NCBI GenBank assembly: GCA_000828075.3
Contig: JXCB02000027.1
Coordinates: forward strand, 1 to 64,000
Origin: Tolypothrix campylonemoides VB511288
Lineage (GTDB): Bacteria; Cyanobacteriota; Cyanobacteriia; Cyanobacteriales; Nostocaceae
DNA length: 64,000 bases
Direction of reading: 5' to 3'
Below the pieces are notes generated by a model. It worked only from the letters and a program-made list of their open reading frames with translations. It had not been told where the DNA came from and did not search any database. The translations under genes and the position numbers were made by a program. The first letter of the stretch is position 1. Each line of letters begins with the position of its first letter. Shown piece after piece: positions 1 through 9,824 of the stretch.

Positions 1-276
<276 letters not shown>

Positions 277-284
277 GATTCCTT

Positions 285-311
285 GTACACGAGTGAATAT
301 CACTTGTGTAC
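285..311 (-). other. Leader hairpin just upstream of 16S rRNA
   Basis: Two 12-base arms, 285-296 and 300-311, are reverse complements except for one G-U type mismatch, with a 3-base loop. The hairpin ends about 8 bases before the mature 16S 5' end on the transcript. It may take part in pre-16S processing; the role is inferred from position only. Confidence 0.6.
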
Positions 312-408
312 GCTCTTTGTTTAGCTGATTTTTTTAACCTTCAGCCTAGGGTTTTATTGTTTACTACCGCAACGCTTAAGGTGTATACTAGCTTTCAAAA
401 CTATAAGA

Positions 409-420
409 TTTTCAAGGTTC
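409..420 (-). promoter_or_regulatory. boxA-like antitermination element of the rRNA leader
   Basis: On the minus strand 420-409 reads GAACCTTGAAAA, the form commonly seen as boxA in cyanobacterial rRNA leaders and spacers. It lies between the promoter at 472-500 and the 16S start, where an Nus-dependent antitermination signal is expected. Confidence 0.6.
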
Positions 421-471
421 TGAGCCTTTGGCTTTGCTTTGTTTCGGCGTCCGCTCTTCAGGCACTTATTT

Positions 472-500
472 AATATAACCACCCACTCCTGGATTGTCAA
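472..500 (-). promoter_or_regulatory. Sigma70-type promoter of the rRNA operon
   Basis: The minus strand carries TTGACA (500-495), a 17-base spacer and TATATT (477-472), close to the sigma70 consensus in both boxes and spacing. Transcription would start near 464, giving a leader of roughly 190 bases to the 16S 5' end. Confidence 0.8.
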
Positions 501-590
501 CTCCTTTTTCAGAAATTTTTCCAAAAAAATTGAAAGATTCTTGAAAGCCTTACCTTGTAAAGACTTTAGGGTATAGTAATTCTCAGACTC

Positions 591-1469
591 GTGAAGGAAG
601 CGATAAATGTGAGCAATTTTGGTGTTTTGCCGCCAAGGCTTGTCATAGACCCACTGTTGCGTGATTGGTTGTTGGAGGATATTGGTCGGGGCGATCGCAC
701 TACAGGTGCCCTAATAAGTCAAGAAGTAGGACAAGCGAAGTGGCTCGCGAAAGCGCCTGGGGTTATAGCGGGTTTACCAGTCGCGGCAAGGGTATTTCAG
801 CTTTTGAATGAAAAAGTCAGCTTTGTGGCTGTTGTGGGTGAGGGGAGTTTTTGTCAACCGGGAGAAGTGGTAGCTCAAATAAATGGTTCACTGGATGCAC
901 TACTAACGGGAGAAAGGGTTGCTCTTAATATAGTTATGCGCCTAAGTGGCATCGCTACGCTAACTAAAAAATATGTAGACCAAATTGCTGACTTACCCGC
1001 AAAATTAGTGGATACGCGCAAAACCACACCAGGGCTGAGACTATTAGAAAAGTACGCAACTACCGTGGGAGGAGCGGTAAATCACCGAATGGGGCTGGAT
1101 GATGCAGTCATGATTAAAGATAATCATATTGCAGCTGCTGGAGGAATTGGCAAAGCAATTTCCCGCATTCGCCAATATATTCCTTATCCGTTAACGATTG
1201 AAGTAGAAACAGAAAGTTTAGACGAGGTAAAGGAAGCTTTGCAGCATAACGCTGATATTATTATGTTGGACAATATGCCTGTTGACATGATGCATGAGGC
1301 GGTGCAGATGATTCGCCAGCATGATAGTCGCGTTAAAATCGAAGCCTCTGGCAATATTACTTTAGAAACTATCCGTGCAGTTGCCGAGACAGGAGTGGAC
1401 TATATTTCTAGTAGTGCGCCAATTACTCAATCCTCGTGGTTGGATTTAAGTATGAGGATTCGACTGTAA
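591..1469 (+). CDS. nadC: Nicotinate-nucleotide pyrophosphorylase (carboxylating)
   Basis: Quinolinate phosphoribosyltransferase: converts quinolinate and PRPP to nicotinate mononucleotide, CO2 and pyrophosphate in de novo NAD synthesis, in the cytosol. The N-terminal motif LLEDIGRGDRTT, the PRPP/quinolinate-binding stretch DTRKTTPGLRLLEKYA (about residues 141-156), NHRMGLDD with MIKDNHI, and the late EASGNIT and GVDYIS(S) signatures are all present. The 292-residue length fits the family. The listed start is GTG at 591; a second in-frame GTG at 609 is equally possible, as neither has a clear Shine-Dalgarno. It is divergent from the rRNA operon, and a TATAGT box near 573 may be its -10 element. 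Confidence 0.95.
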   Translation: MKEAINVSNFGVLPPRLVIDPLLRDWLLEDIGRGDRTTGALISQEVGQAKWLAKAPGVIAGLPVAARVFQLLNEKVSFVAVVGEGSFCQPGEVVAQINGSLDALLTGERVALNIVMRLSGIATLTKKYVDQIADLPAKLVDTRKTTPGLRLLEKYATTVGGAVNHRMGLDDAVMIKDNHIAAAGGIGKAISRIRQYIPYPLTIEVETESLDEVKEALQHNADIIMLDNMPVDMMHEAVQMIRQHDSRVKIEASGNITLETIRAVAETGVDYISSSAPITQSSWLDLSMRIRL

Positions 1470-1535
1470 TAATATTGACTGTAACAATATTGAAGTATTC
1501 TAAAGTTCATTCACACTGCTTGTCAGCAATAAAGC

Positions 1536-2261
1536 ATGCTCAGAGAAATCGACAACAATATTTGGGTTGCAGAACAACCGTTGAAGTATTGGGGACTTGA
1601 GGTTGGTACGCGGATGACAGTTATTCGCCTGACATCTGGCGAATTAATAGTTATTTCCCCAATTCAGTCTGACAAAACTACTATTGAACAACTCAATGAA
1701 ATTGGTAACGTTGCTTATATTATTGCACCAAATCTCTATCACCATCTTTTTGTATATGAGTTTAAGTCCATTTACCAAAAAGCGCAGCTTTGGGTTGTAC
1801 CAGGTTTAGTTTCTAAAAGACCCGAACTCTCTTTTGATAAAGAGATAAATAATAAAGAAGGTAGCATTCAGGAAGAAGTTGATTATTTATTGTTTGATGG
1901 GTTTAAAGTTCTTGATTTAACTGGATCATCAATAGTTAATGAGTTTGTCTTCTTCCATCAGAAAAGCCGGACTTTGATATTGACCGACATAGCCTTTCAT
2001 TTTGATGAAACCTTTTCTTTAAAAACGCGGTTTGCAGCCCAGATTCTGGGAGCATACAAGGTACTAAGTCCATCACGCTTAGACAAATTAGCTACAACCG
2101 ATAAGGAAAAGGTGAAAGATTCAGTTGAAAAGATACTTTGTTGGGACTTTGATCGAGTCATCATGGCTCACGGTAGCATTATTGAAACGAATGGAAAGCA
2201 AAAATTCAAACAAGGCTATGAATGGGTTTTTGAAAAAAATTATTTGAGCAAAAAAAATTAA
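1536..2261 (+). CDS. DUF4336 family protein
   Basis: A 241-residue protein of the DUF4336 family, common in cyanobacteria and related in fold to metallo-beta-lactamase hydrolases, although no full HxHxDH metal motif is visible here. Family-like features are the N-terminal IDNNIWVAEQPLKYWGLEVGTRMTV-type stretch (residues 5-30), APNLYHHLF (about 66-74) and a C-terminal region ending in MAHGSII. No signal peptide or membrane segment is seen. It starts 66 bases after nadC on the same strand and could be cotranscribed with it. The biochemical function is unknown. Confidence 0.75.
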   Translation: MLREIDNNIWVAEQPLKYWGLEVGTRMTVIRLTSGELIVISPIQSDKTTIEQLNEIGNVAYIIAPNLYHHLFVYEFKSIYQKAQLWVVPGLVSKRPELSFDKEINNKEGSIQEEVDYLLFDGFKVLDLTGSSIVNEFVFFHQKSRTLILTDIAFHFDETFSLKTRFAAQILGAYKVLSPSRLDKLATTDKEKVKDSVEKILCWDFDRVIMAHGSIIETNGKQKFKQGYEWVFEKNYLSKKN

Positions 2262-2359
2262 TATGGGTTGCAGCGTGATATTTTTGTATTCCGATATCTT
2301 GGCAGTTGATGGATGATAAGTAGATAAAATAACCTTAATTATACAAAAAAACAATAAAG

Positions 2360-4120
2360 ATGAAAGCTACACAAGAACAACTTAAAGTTAAATTGCAAGA
2401 GGCTTTGGGCGCAGCTTTTGGCAAAGAATATGCTGGAGTAGACCCCATTTTAGTTTCAACTAGCAATCCTAGATTTGGTGATTATCAAGCAAATGTTGCT
2501 TTACCTTTAGCAAAGCAGTTGGGACAGCAACCAAGGGCGATCGCACAACAAATCGTTGATAAACTTGATGTATCTGACATTTGCAAACCGCCAGAAGTTG
2601 CTGGTCCTGGTTTTATCAATTTGAAGCTGAAAACAGAATATTTAGAAGCACAACTCAAAGCAATTCAGGGAGATTCAAGGTTAGGAATAGCACCAACCAA
2701 AAATCCCAAGCGGGTGATTGTAGATTACCCTAGCCCCAATATTGCTAAAGAAATGCACGTAGGGCATTTGCGTCCAGCAGTGATTGGAGATTGCCTTTCT
2801 CGAATTGTAGAATTTGTTGGTCATGAAGTCCAGCGGATTAGTCATGTGGGTGACTGGGGAACGCCGTTTGGGATGCTGATCGCCTATTTAGAAGAAGCAT
2901 ATCCAGAAGCGTTGACTACCACTGAGACTTTAAATTTAGGTGACTTGTCTTCATTTTATCGTGAGGCAAAGAAACGCTTTGATGCAGACAAGGAATTTCA
3001 GGAAGCAGCTCGTCTGGCTGTGGTAAAACTACAAGCAGGGAATGAAAAAACACTGCTGGCATGGAAGATAGTTTGTCAACTTTCCAGTCGAGCATATCAA
3101 GTTATTTACGACCTGCTAGGAATTGCTCCTTTTATTGAACGGGGTGAGTCATTTTATAATGCTTTGCTTCCTGAAGTCGTGGAGGAATTGGATAAAAAAG
3201 GTTTGTTAGTAGAAAATCAGGGGGCAAAATGTGTGTTTCTTGAAGGCTTTACTAACAGGGAGGGTGAACCTTTACCCTTGATTGTAAAAAAGTCAGATGG
3301 CGGTTATAACTACGCTGCTACAGATTTAGCAGCAATCCGCTACCGAGTGCAAGTAGATAAAGTACAGCGGGTGATTTACCCAGTTGGTGCAGAACAAACA
3401 AATCACTTTGCCCAAATTTTTCAAGTGGGACGAAAAGCTGGCTGGATTAAAGACGATGTAGAATTTGTTCATGCACCGTTTGGTTTGGTGCTGGGTGAAG
3501 ATGGTCAGAAGTTGAGAACTCGTTCTGGAGAAGCAGTAAAGTTACGGGAATTGTTGGATGGTGCGATCGCTCATGCTCGTGCAGACATAGAAAACAGAAT
3601 AAAAGAAGAAGGGCGCGAAGAAACGGAAGAATTTATTAACAATGTTGCTCAGACTGTTGGTATTAGTGCAGTTAAATACGCTGACCTAAGCCAAAACCGC
3701 ACCAGCAACTACATCTTTAACTACGAAAAAATGTTAGCGCTCAAAGGCAACACTGCGCCATATATGCTTTATGCTTATGTCAGAACTCAGGGCATTAGTC
3801 GTGAAGGTAAGATTGACTATCAAAACCTGGCAGCAGATGCCGAAATTCTCCTGCGGGAAGACACAGAATTAACCCTGGCAAAGCACTTGTTACAGCTTGA
3901 CGAAGTTATCAGTGAAGTCGAGACAGATTTGCTACCAAATCGCTTGTGTGAATATTTGTATCAACTGAGCGATAAATTTAATAAGTTCTACGAAAATTGC
4001 CCTGTTCTTAAAGCTGAGGAACCTGTAAGGACATCCCGACTGCTACTGTGTGATTTGACGGCTAGAACTCTGAAGCTGGGATTATCTTTACTGGGAATTA
4101 GGGTTTTAGAAAGGATGTAA
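2360..4120 (+). CDS. argS: Arginyl-tRNA synthetase
   Basis: Class I arginyl-tRNA synthetase, which charges tRNA-Arg. The 586-residue protein has the N-terminal Add1-type domain (about 1-110), the HIGH box as HVGH in [15 protein letters not shown] (about 124-138), the catalytic core with [10 protein letters not shown], a degenerate KMSKS equivalent in [14 protein letters not shown] as is usual for ArgRS, and a C-terminal DALR anticodon-binding domain (about 465-586) ending in the typical GIRVLERM. The ATG start gives a full-length product. An inverted repeat follows at 4152-4174. Confidence 0.97.
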   Translation: MKATQEQLKVKLQEALGAAFGKEYAGVDPILVSTSNPRFGDYQANVALPLAKQLGQQPRAIAQQIVDKLDVSDICKPPEVAGPGFINLKLKTEYLEAQLKAIQGDSRLGIAPTKNPKRVIVDYPSPNIAKEMHVGHLRPAVIGDCLSRIVEFVGHEVQRISHVGDWGTPFGMLIAYLEEAYPEALTTTETLNLGDLSSFYREAKKRFDADKEFQEAARLAVVKLQAGNEKTLLAWKIVCQLSSRAYQVIYDLLGIAPFIERGESFYNALLPEVVEELDKKGLLVENQGAKCVFLEGFTNREGEPLPLIVKKSDGGYNYAATDLAAIRYRVQVDKVQRVIYPVGAEQTNHFAQIFQVGRKAGWIKDDVEFVHAPFGLVLGEDGQKLRTRSGEAVKLRELLDGAIAHARADIENRIKEEGREETEEFINNVAQTVGISAVKYADLSQNRTSNYIFNYEKMLALKGNTAPYMLYAYVRTQGISREGKIDYQNLAADAEILLREDTELTLAKHLLQLDEVISEVETDLLPNRLCEYLYQLSDKFNKFYENCPVLKAEEPVRTSRLLLCDLTARTLKLGLSLLGIRVLERM

Positions 4121-4151
4121 GGATCTAAAGCGGATAATTTCCAACTCAAGC

Positions 4152-4174
4152 AGTCAGGCTAGTTACGCCTGACT
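4152..4174. terminator. Hairpin after argS
   Basis: AGTCAGGC (4152-4159) and GCCTGACT (4167-4174) are perfect 8-base arms around a 7-base loop, 31 bases after the argS stop. No T-run follows on the plus strand, so it may be a weak or Rho-assisted terminator or a short interspersed repeat. Confidence 0.4.
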
Positions 4175-4214
4175 CCAATTAAACTAGAGGTAGCAACAAA
4201 AGCTATCAACCACT

Positions 4215-4982
4215 ATGACGGCTGCCAAAAACTCACAAGTACCTGCGGCATTTACTGTAGAGACTGAAGAAGAAAGTATAATTGTTCCACCGTCTGATTT
4301 GTGGAGTGATGAACCTCCCTTGGAAAGTGACCTTCATCGCGAGCTTATAGAACTCCTGCTGGCTTGCCTCAAGTGGTGGTGGCGAAATCGCACCGACTTT
4401 TACGCTAGTGGTAATCTCACCATTTATTACAGCCCTGAACACATTACTAAACGTGACTTTAGAGGACCCGACTTTTTCGTTGTTTTAGGATGTGAAAATC
4501 GTCCTCGGAAAAGTTGGGTTTTGTGGGCAGAAGAGGGTAAGTATCCTAACGTGATTATTGAATTGCTTTCTAACAGTACTGCCAAAGTTGACAGAGGAGT
4601 TAAAAAGCAACTGTACCAGGATACTTTTCGCACACCAGAGTATTTTTGGTTTCATCCAGATACTTTAGAATTCCAGGGATTCCGGTTGATGGGAGGGCAG
4701 TATCAACTGATCGAACCAAATGGTGAAGGTTGGCTATGGAGTCAGCAGCTGGAGTTGTTTTTGGGAGTTCATGAGTCAAAGTTACGGTTTTTTAGCCAAG
4801 ACTTACAATTGATATCAACACCGGAAGAAAGAGCAGAACTTGCACAGCAACAAGCGGAAGCTGCACAACAACAGGCTGAAGAAGAACGACAGCAGAAGGA
4901 ACTTGCACAACAACGGGTGGAAAAACTACTGGCTAAACTCAAGGATTTGGGTGTTGATCCATCAGACGTGTTAGAAGAGTGA
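4215..4982 (+). CDS. Uma2 family (DUF820) PD-(D/E)XK nuclease-like protein with C-terminal coiled coil
   Basis: A 255-residue member of the Uma2/DUF820 family, a PD-(D/E)XK-fold group greatly expanded in cyanobacteria. The nuclease signature is visible as RGPDFFVVL (about residues 81-89), VIIELLSNST (about 114-123) and a following K/Q-rich helix. Residues about 205-245 form a Glu/Gln/Ala-rich coiled coil typical of one Uma2 subgroup. The family is annotated as a putative endonuclease, but its cellular role is not established. It is followed 18 bases later by another Uma2 gene, so the two are probably cotranscribed. Confidence 0.85.
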   Translation: MTAAKNSQVPAAFTVETEEESIIVPPSDLWSDEPPLESDLHRELIELLLACLKWWWRNRTDFYASGNLTIYYSPEHITKRDFRGPDFFVVLGCENRPRKSWVLWAEEGKYPNVIIELLSNSTAKVDRGVKKQLYQDTFRTPEYFWFHPDTLEFQGFRLMGGQYQLIEPNGEGWLWSQQLELFLGVHESKLRFFSQDLQLISTPEERAELAQQQAEAAQQQAEEERQQKELAQQRVEKLLAKLKDLGVDPSDVLEE

Positions 4983-5000
4983 ATTGGAGGCGATCGCAAA

Positions 5001-5564
5001 ATGGTACAAACACCATCTAAGCCACTAACTTTAGAAGAGTTTCTGAAGCTACCAGAAACCAAACCCGCTAGCGAGTATGTTGATGGTCAAATTATTCAAA
5101 AGCCGATGCCACAAGGGAAACACAGCACAGTTCAAACTGAACTATCACCTGCTATTAATGCTATAGTGAAGCCTCAGCGCATTGCACGAGCTTTCACAGA
5201 ACTGCGGTGTACCTTTGGTGGAAGGTCAATTGTGCCTGATATAGCGGTATTCACCTGGGAAAGAATTCCTCGTGATGAAAATGGCGAAATTGCTAACGTT
5301 TTTCAGGCTGCTCCTGATTGGGTAATTGAAATCTTGTCGCCTGACCAAAGTCAAACAAAAATTATAAAAAAGATTCTACATTGCCTAGAATATGAAACAC
5401 AAATGGGTTGGTTGATTGATCCGCAAGAGCAATCTGTGTTTGTGTATCTACGCAATCAACAGCCAGTCGTGTTAGATGAAGCAGAGGCGTTGATACCTGT
5501 ACCAGAATTTGCAAGTGAGTTAAAGCTTACGGTGGGAGAGTTGTTTGGTTGGTTGTTGGAGTAA
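5001..5564 (+). CDS. Uma2 family (DUF820) PD-(D/E)XK nuclease-like protein
   Basis: A 187-residue Uma2/DUF820 protein. It starts with the characteristic LTLEEFLKLPETKPASEY segment and carries the PD-(D/E)XK core residues in IVPDIAVF (about 76-83), WVIEILSPDQS (about 106-116) and the following lysines. A strong Shine-Dalgarno GGAGG (4986-4990) precedes the ATG, with a HIP1 palindrome in the spacer. It differs from the preceding Uma2 gene in lacking the coiled coil, so the pair are divergent paralogues and not a recent duplication. Confidence 0.85.
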   Translation: MVQTPSKPLTLEEFLKLPETKPASEYVDGQIIQKPMPQGKHSTVQTELSPAINAIVKPQRIARAFTELRCTFGGRSIVPDIAVFTWERIPRDENGEIANVFQAAPDWVIEILSPDQSQTKIIKKILHCLEYETQMGWLIDPQEQSVFVYLRNQQPVVLDEAEALIPVPEFASELKLTVGELFGWLLE

Positions 5565-5574
5565 AGTTTTACTC

Positions 5575-6183
5575 CTACTCCAAAATTCCCACTAAAATCT
5601 TGACAATTTCTTGTAAATCATCAGGCAAAGTGTAAGAAGCAATATCGCGTGTTACGGTACGCGATCGCCTCTCCAACGTGCCGAAAATCCAAACATCTCC
5701 CATTGTCACCACCCCGTAGAGTATTTCCGGCGTATCCTCTAGCATAGAAAGCGCAACCATTTCCACTGCTAGCTGAGTAAACCCCCGCGTCAGGTCATCC
5801 CGTTTTGCCTCTACGACAATTAAACTGTGTTCAGATTGAATAAAATAGTCCAAATTTCCTTGAAGTAAGTTATTCACCTTTAGGGGATACTCGATCCTCA
5901 GCAAGCGTTTACAGGTTACAGCTACCCGACTTAACACAGGGGCAATCAAAATTTCTCGTTTTGCTGCTTCACTACTGAGAGTGACATAAGGAATAGTTTC
6001 TTCTATCTGCTGCTGTAGTTCTGTGAGGCGTTCCAATTGACGGCTAGTTTTGGGAAGCTGCAATCGAGTGCGGGTAAAAGCATAGCCAAATTCTGCCAAA
6101 ACCTCATCTGTGTCGTTGGGTAATTCAAAGTAGGAACGAAATAAATAGTTTGTATTTTCCTGTAGAATCTTAGGCTTTGACAT
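5575..6183 (-). CDS. Hypothetical protein with a PD-(D/E)XK nuclease-like core
   Basis: A 202-residue protein without a recognised name. Residues 105-128 hold a likely restriction-nuclease-type core: D112 in QGNLDYFI followed by E125-x-K127 in [10 protein letters not shown], matching the D...ExK layout of PD-(D/E)XK enzymes. The next helix ([14 protein letters not shown]) contains the Gln often seen after ExK. No methylase or specificity partner is adjacent. It converges on the Uma2 pair with 10 bases between stops. Function is inferred from fold motifs only; structural homology would have to be tested. Confidence 0.6.
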   Translation of the reverse strand: MSKPKILQENTNYLFRSYFELPNDTDEVLAEFGYAFTRTRLQLPKTSRQLERLTELQQQIEETIPYVTLSSEAAKREILIAPVLSRVAVTCKRLLRIEYPLKVNNLLQGNLDYFIQSEHSLIVVEAKRDDLTRGFTQLAVEMVALSMLEDTPEILYGVVTMGDVWIFGTLERRSRTVTRDIASYTLPDDLQEIVKILVGILE

Positions 6184-6301
6184 AGCGTGTTACCTCTACT
6201 TCACTGCCATTAATAGCAATATTTTGCTCTTTGCCCCTACGATATTCATATTCCTGCATTTATCTTTATGCAGATTTAATGTTCGACTCATGGAAAAAGT
6301 G

Positions 6302-7768
6302 ATGTCATTAGCCAACTACATTAATGGTCAGTGGTGTACATCTACCGCTACAGAATACTTGGATGTTATTAACCCAGCTACAACAGAGGTACTGGCTAAA
6401 GTGCCGTTGTCACCCGCTTCTGAAGTAAACCAAGCTACAGAAGCAGCAGCAGAGGCTTTCGTAAGTTGGCGACGCACTCCACCCACGGAACGAGTGCAGT
6501 ATTTATTTAAACTTAAGAATCTGTTAGAAGAGAATTTAGAGGATTTGGCTCGTACAATTACGCTGGAATGTGGTAAGACTTTGGCAGAGTCCACAGGTGA
6601 GATGCGCCGTGCGATTGAAAATGTGGAAGTTGCCTGCGGTATTCCCATGATGATGCAGGGAACTATCTTGGAAGATGTTGCCAGGGGTATCGATGAAATG
6701 ATGATTCGGCAACCGTTGGGAGTTGCTGCGGCGATCGCCCCGTTTAATTTTCCAGGGATGATTCCGTTTTGGTTCATGCCTTATGCCCTTGCTTGTGGCA
6801 ACACATACATCGTCAAGCCTTCGGAAAAAGTACCGCTAACAATGCAAAAAGTCTTCCAGTTACTAGAAAAGACTGGATTGCCCAAAGGTGTAATTAATTT
6901 AGTCAATGGTGCGAAAGAAGCTGTAGATGCAATTTTGGATCATCCACAAATTCGAGCGATTAGCTTTGTTGGCTCTACACCAGTTGCTAAATATATATAT
7001 AGTCGGGCAGCGGCAAATGGCAAACGTGTCCAATGCCAAGGCGGCGCGAAAAATCCGCTGATTGTTTTGCCAGATGCAGATTTTGAAATGACGACACGCA
7101 TTGCTGCTGATAGTGCTTTCGGTTGTGCGGGACAACGTTGTCTTGCTGCTTCAATAGCTGTGACTGTGGGAGAAGCGCGTCGGACGTTTACAGAAGCTAT
7201 TGCTGAGACTGCCAAAAAGCGTGTGGTAGGTAATGGTTTAGATCATAGTGTAGAAATGGGACCGGTTATTACAACCGAGAGTAAGACACGAATTGAGGAT
7301 TTAATTCAAAAAGGGGCAGATGAAGGGGCGACGGTGTTGGTAGATGGGCGAAATCCTAATATCTCTGGTTATGAAAAGGGTCATTTTATCCGTCCGACGA
7401 TTTTGCAAAATGTTGATCCAGCAGGTGAAATCGCCAGTACAGAAATTTTTGGTCCAGTGCTGAGTTTGATACATTTAGATACTATTGACCAGGCGATCGC
7501 CTTAGTCAACAGTGGTCAATACGGGAACATGGCTTGTTTGTTTACCAACAGTGGCGCTGCTGCGCGTAAGTTTCGCTACGAAGCTGAGGCCGGTAATATT
7601 GGCATCAATATCGGTGTTGCTGCACCGATGGCATTTTTCCCATTTAGCGGTTGGAAAGAAAGCTTTTTTGGAGACTTGCACGGTCAAAGCAATCACGCAG
7701 TAGAGTTTTTTACTCAAACTAAAGTGGTAGTGGAACGGTGGCCCAAGGATTGGTCACGTCAATTTTAA
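6302..7768 (+). CDS. mmsA: CoA-acylating methylmalonate-semialdehyde dehydrogenase-like aldehyde dehydrogenase
   Basis: Aldehyde dehydrogenase superfamily, closest in features to MmsA, which oxidises methylmalonate or malonate semialdehyde to an acyl-CoA with NAD+. Seen are the N-terminal YINGQW, the NAD-binding [21 protein letters not shown] stretch (split here: PFNFPGM then [13 protein letters not shown]), SFVGSTPV, and the catalytic cysteine in [12 protein letters not shown]. The frame is open back to 6224, but the upstream residues look non-native; ATG 6302 (preceded by GGAAAAAG) gives 488 residues, the usual family length, and ATG 6290 is an alternative. It stands alone, so no valine or inositol catabolic context supports the exact substrate. 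Confidence 0.85.
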   Translation: MSLANYINGQWCTSTATEYLDVINPATTEVLAKVPLSPASEVNQATEAAAEAFVSWRRTPPTERVQYLFKLKNLLEENLEDLARTITLECGKTLAESTGEMRRAIENVEVACGIPMMMQGTILEDVARGIDEMMIRQPLGVAAAIAPFNFPGMIPFWFMPYALACGNTYIVKPSEKVPLTMQKVFQLLEKTGLPKGVINLVNGAKEAVDAILDHPQIRAISFVGSTPVAKYIYSRAAANGKRVQCQGGAKNPLIVLPDADFEMTTRIAADSAFGCAGQRCLAASIAVTVGEARRTFTEAIAETAKKRVVGNGLDHSVEMGPVITTESKTRIEDLIQKGADEGATVLVDGRNPNISGYEKGHFIRPTILQNVDPAGEIASTEIFGPVLSLIHLDTIDQAIALVNSGQYGNMACLFTNSGAAARKFRYEAEAGNIGINIGVAAPMAFFPFSGWKESFFGDLHGQSNHAVEFFTQTKVVVERWPKDWSRQF

Positions 7769-7771
7769 ATC

Positions 7772-8056
7772 TTAGATTTGAATATTACACCAGTAAGCGG
7801 AACCGTCCCGCTTTCTGTCAATTAACCCTCTCTCAAACAATTCTCGTCGCAACAGTGCGGGATCGCCAAAGGTGTGGTACTGATTAAGCAGTGCATTCAC
7901 CTGTTTTTCTGTGTAAATGACATCAACCTCAAACTTTGACGCTAAATACTCCAACACCAACTTTTGGAACTTTCCCTTGTTCCGTTTGGAGGGCCATTCT
8001 TTCACTCGTCCTTGTTCATCCAGATAGCTTTTGAGTTCGTCTAAGTAATTATCCAT
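7772..8056 (-). CDS. DUF2087 domain protein
   Basis: A 94-residue protein from the ATG at 8056. It shows the DUF2087 pattern: a short N-terminal helix, VKEWPSKRNKGKFQKLVLEY, then EKQVNALLNQYHTF and DPALLRRELFERGLIDRKRDG with YW. The family is small, basic and helix-rich; it is found alone or fused to regulators and may bind nucleic acid, but its function is not established. The frame is open upstream to 8098, but the ATG at 8056 fits the family start. It converges on the mmsA-like gene with 3 bases between stops. Confidence 0.8.
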   Translation of the reverse strand: MDNYLDELKSYLDEQGRVKEWPSKRNKGKFQKLVLEYLASKFEVDVIYTEKQVNALLNQYHTFGDPALLRRELFERGLIDRKRDGSAYWCNIQI

Positions 8057-8166
8057 ACTTAACTTTAGTGCTATGTAAACTAGGCTATAAACAAACATTA
8101 AGACAAATCACCACTTCACATCAGTTTTTCGGAAGACCGACTTAATCGAATGCTTAAACGAGGCAC

Positions 8167-8262
8167 TTAAGCCAGGATAATTTCGTCACTATAAGTCATA
8201 CTGGACAAACCTCGGTTAACAGCAGCCAGCATCTGACGGGGGAACTGCTGCAAATACTTCAT
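8167..8262 (-). CDS. Possible 31-codon small ORF
   Basis: An ATG-initiated frame of 31 codons lies in the gap upstream of the DUF2087 gene. The peptide has plausible composition (MKYLQQFPRQMLAAVNRG then LSSMTYSDEIILA), but there is no Shine-Dalgarno and no recognised family. It may be a short peptide, a remnant of a larger gene, or chance. Confidence 0.2.
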   Translation of the reverse strand: MKYLQQFPRQMLAAVNRGLSSMTYSDEIILA

Positions 8263-8371
8263 GGAAATATAGCAGCAGTAAATTCTGTTGCTATCTATCT
8301 ACGTAGTTTGTTTTTTCCATGGTCGTTCAGATAAAAAAATTACAATGTTGCAGGAAGTGAAGGAGTAGAAC

Positions 8372-8761
8372 GTGAAAAATGCGTTTATTGCGAAGACACT
8401 GTTCGCATCACTAAGTTTGTTAACTTTACTTACCCCACAAAGTGCTCATGCTCAGATAGTACCGCAACCTTGGGTGTCAGTTGGTAGTCAAGAAGGTGAT
8501 GTTACTTATTCTGTGGGTGCTAGAGCTTTAAATTTGGGAGCAGAGTTAGGATTTGGTCCTGACGGTGCTGTCGGTGTAGATGTACTAAGGTTTATCAGCT
8601 TGCCCGTAATTTCACCATATGTGGGACTGGGATACTATTCAGCAGATAAAGGTGTTGCTTTTTCAGGCGGGGTTCAAGTAGGCGCTAGCGATAACGTTTT
8701 CGTTGGTGTTGGTTATAACTCTGTTCGAGGAATTAACGGACAAATAGGTGTAAGATTCTAA
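8372..8761 (+). CDS. Small secreted glycine-rich beta-structured protein
   Basis: A 129-residue protein with a clear Sec signal peptide: basic start, hydrophobic core TLFASLSLLTLLTP and cleavage after AHA near residue 27. The mature part alternates Gly and hydrophobic residues (YVGLGYYSADKG, VFVGVGYNSV, GQIGVRF) and ends in Phe, the pattern of a small outer-membrane or periplasmic beta protein. The GTG start at 8372 has a good Shine-Dalgarno AAGGAG eight bases upstream. A decayed copy of its 3' half and trailer lies at 9255-9440. No family name is assigned. Confidence 0.75.
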   Translation: MKNAFIAKTLFASLSLLTLLTPQSAHAQIVPQPWVSVGSQEGDVTYSVGARALNLGAELGFGPDGAVGVDVLRFISLPVISPYVGLGYYSADKGVAFSGGVQVGASDNVFVGVGYNSVRGINGQIGVRF

Positions 8762-9824
8762 TTTTTCTCTATACACCTGTTCTTAGGGTGTGTGGAATTT
8801 AGCATTCTGCACAACTTACTGCTCTGAACTTACTGATCTGTTTGCACTATTCCTAGTAACCCAAGTTGCTAGTTATGCTTGCAGGTGTTCGGGTGGCTTT
8901 GCATAAGTAATAAAATCCCCTCCAGAGGAAAAATTAGGAGGGGTTATGCTAAACAAAATAATTACAATTTATGCTATAGCATTCCTATCTGAGTTGTGAA
9001 CAGGACTTTTTTATGGAACCACAGAGACGCAGCGAAAAGTTGTAAGGAGGGTTTCCCTCCGTAGCAAACTTTTCAAGACAGAGAACGCAGAGGAAGAGGA
9101 AACAGAGAATGTTCATAAATCATTTAGGTTTGCTCTAACCCTAGCTAGTAGGAGCGCATCTAGGCTAAAATTGTGGGGAATGCAAAGTCTAAAAAGTTAA
9201 TTTTTACTGGCTTTCAGCGATTCATTTACCCATAAATTTAAAGCAGACACGCTCGTAGATACTATTGGGTAGATAAAGGTATTGTCTTTTCAGTCAGGGT
9301 TCTCTTAGGCGCTAGCGATAACGTTTTGGTTGATGTTGGTTATAACTCTGTCCCTTGGAATTAACCGACAACTGGGTGTAAGATTCTAATTTTTCTCTCT
9401 ATACACGTTTTGTAAGGGTGTCTGAAGCTTAGCTTTCCACACACCTTACCGAAAAATTTGCGTCTGAACGCAAGATAAATTGTGAATTCCCTTTTATAAA
9501 GCTCATTGAGGTGTTTTCTTGTCTTTTTACCTTGTTTATAGAAAAATATTTAGTCATGAGATAAATTCTTAATTGGGTTGTTAAATCGATTTTTGTATCT
9601 TTTTAACTTGTTTTAACTATGATTTTTAGTTAAACATTTTCATAAGTTATTTTTTTATGAATTCTTGCATATTCTTTGTTTGTTGATAAAGAGAGATGCT
9701 AGCAAGTAGTAGGATAAGCAGTATCTGCACTTTCTGGATTGATAGCAGGGTTTAACACAATCAAGCTATCATCGAAATAAATATTAAACACAGTTAATTG
9801 TATTGACTTGGCAGGCGTCTTTGT
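8762..9824. other. 1-kb intergenic region with repeats and a pseudogene
   Basis: No intact gene is seen. It holds an ACACC/GGTGT hairpin just after the secreted-protein gene (8770-8793), a repeat block at 9005-9115 with the ACAGAGACGCAG/CAGAGAACGCAGAGG motifs and an AGGGTTTCCCT palindrome seen elsewhere in the window, the decayed gene copy at 9255-9440, and an AT-rich stretch before the WD40 gene. Confidence 0.7.
9255..9440 (+). pseudogene. Decayed partial copy of the secreted-protein gene at 8372
   Basis: The stretch 9255-9389 aligns with 8626-8761, including the long identical block GGCGCTAGCGATAACGTTTT and the shared end GTGTAAGATTCTAATTTTTC. A one-base insertion in the segment matching TCTGTTCGAGGAATTAAC shifts the frame and produces an early TAA. 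The similarity continues through the terminator region (ACACG...GGGTGT). There is no matching 5' half, signal peptide or start codon, so this is a partial duplication that has decayed. Confidence 0.8.

Noticed and set aside
4215-6183. Uma2 pair and PD-(D/E)XK-like gene considered as a restriction or defence island
   Set aside because: No methylase, helicase or specificity gene is adjacent, Uma2 genes are common and scattered in cyanobacteria, and the third gene is on the opposite strand.
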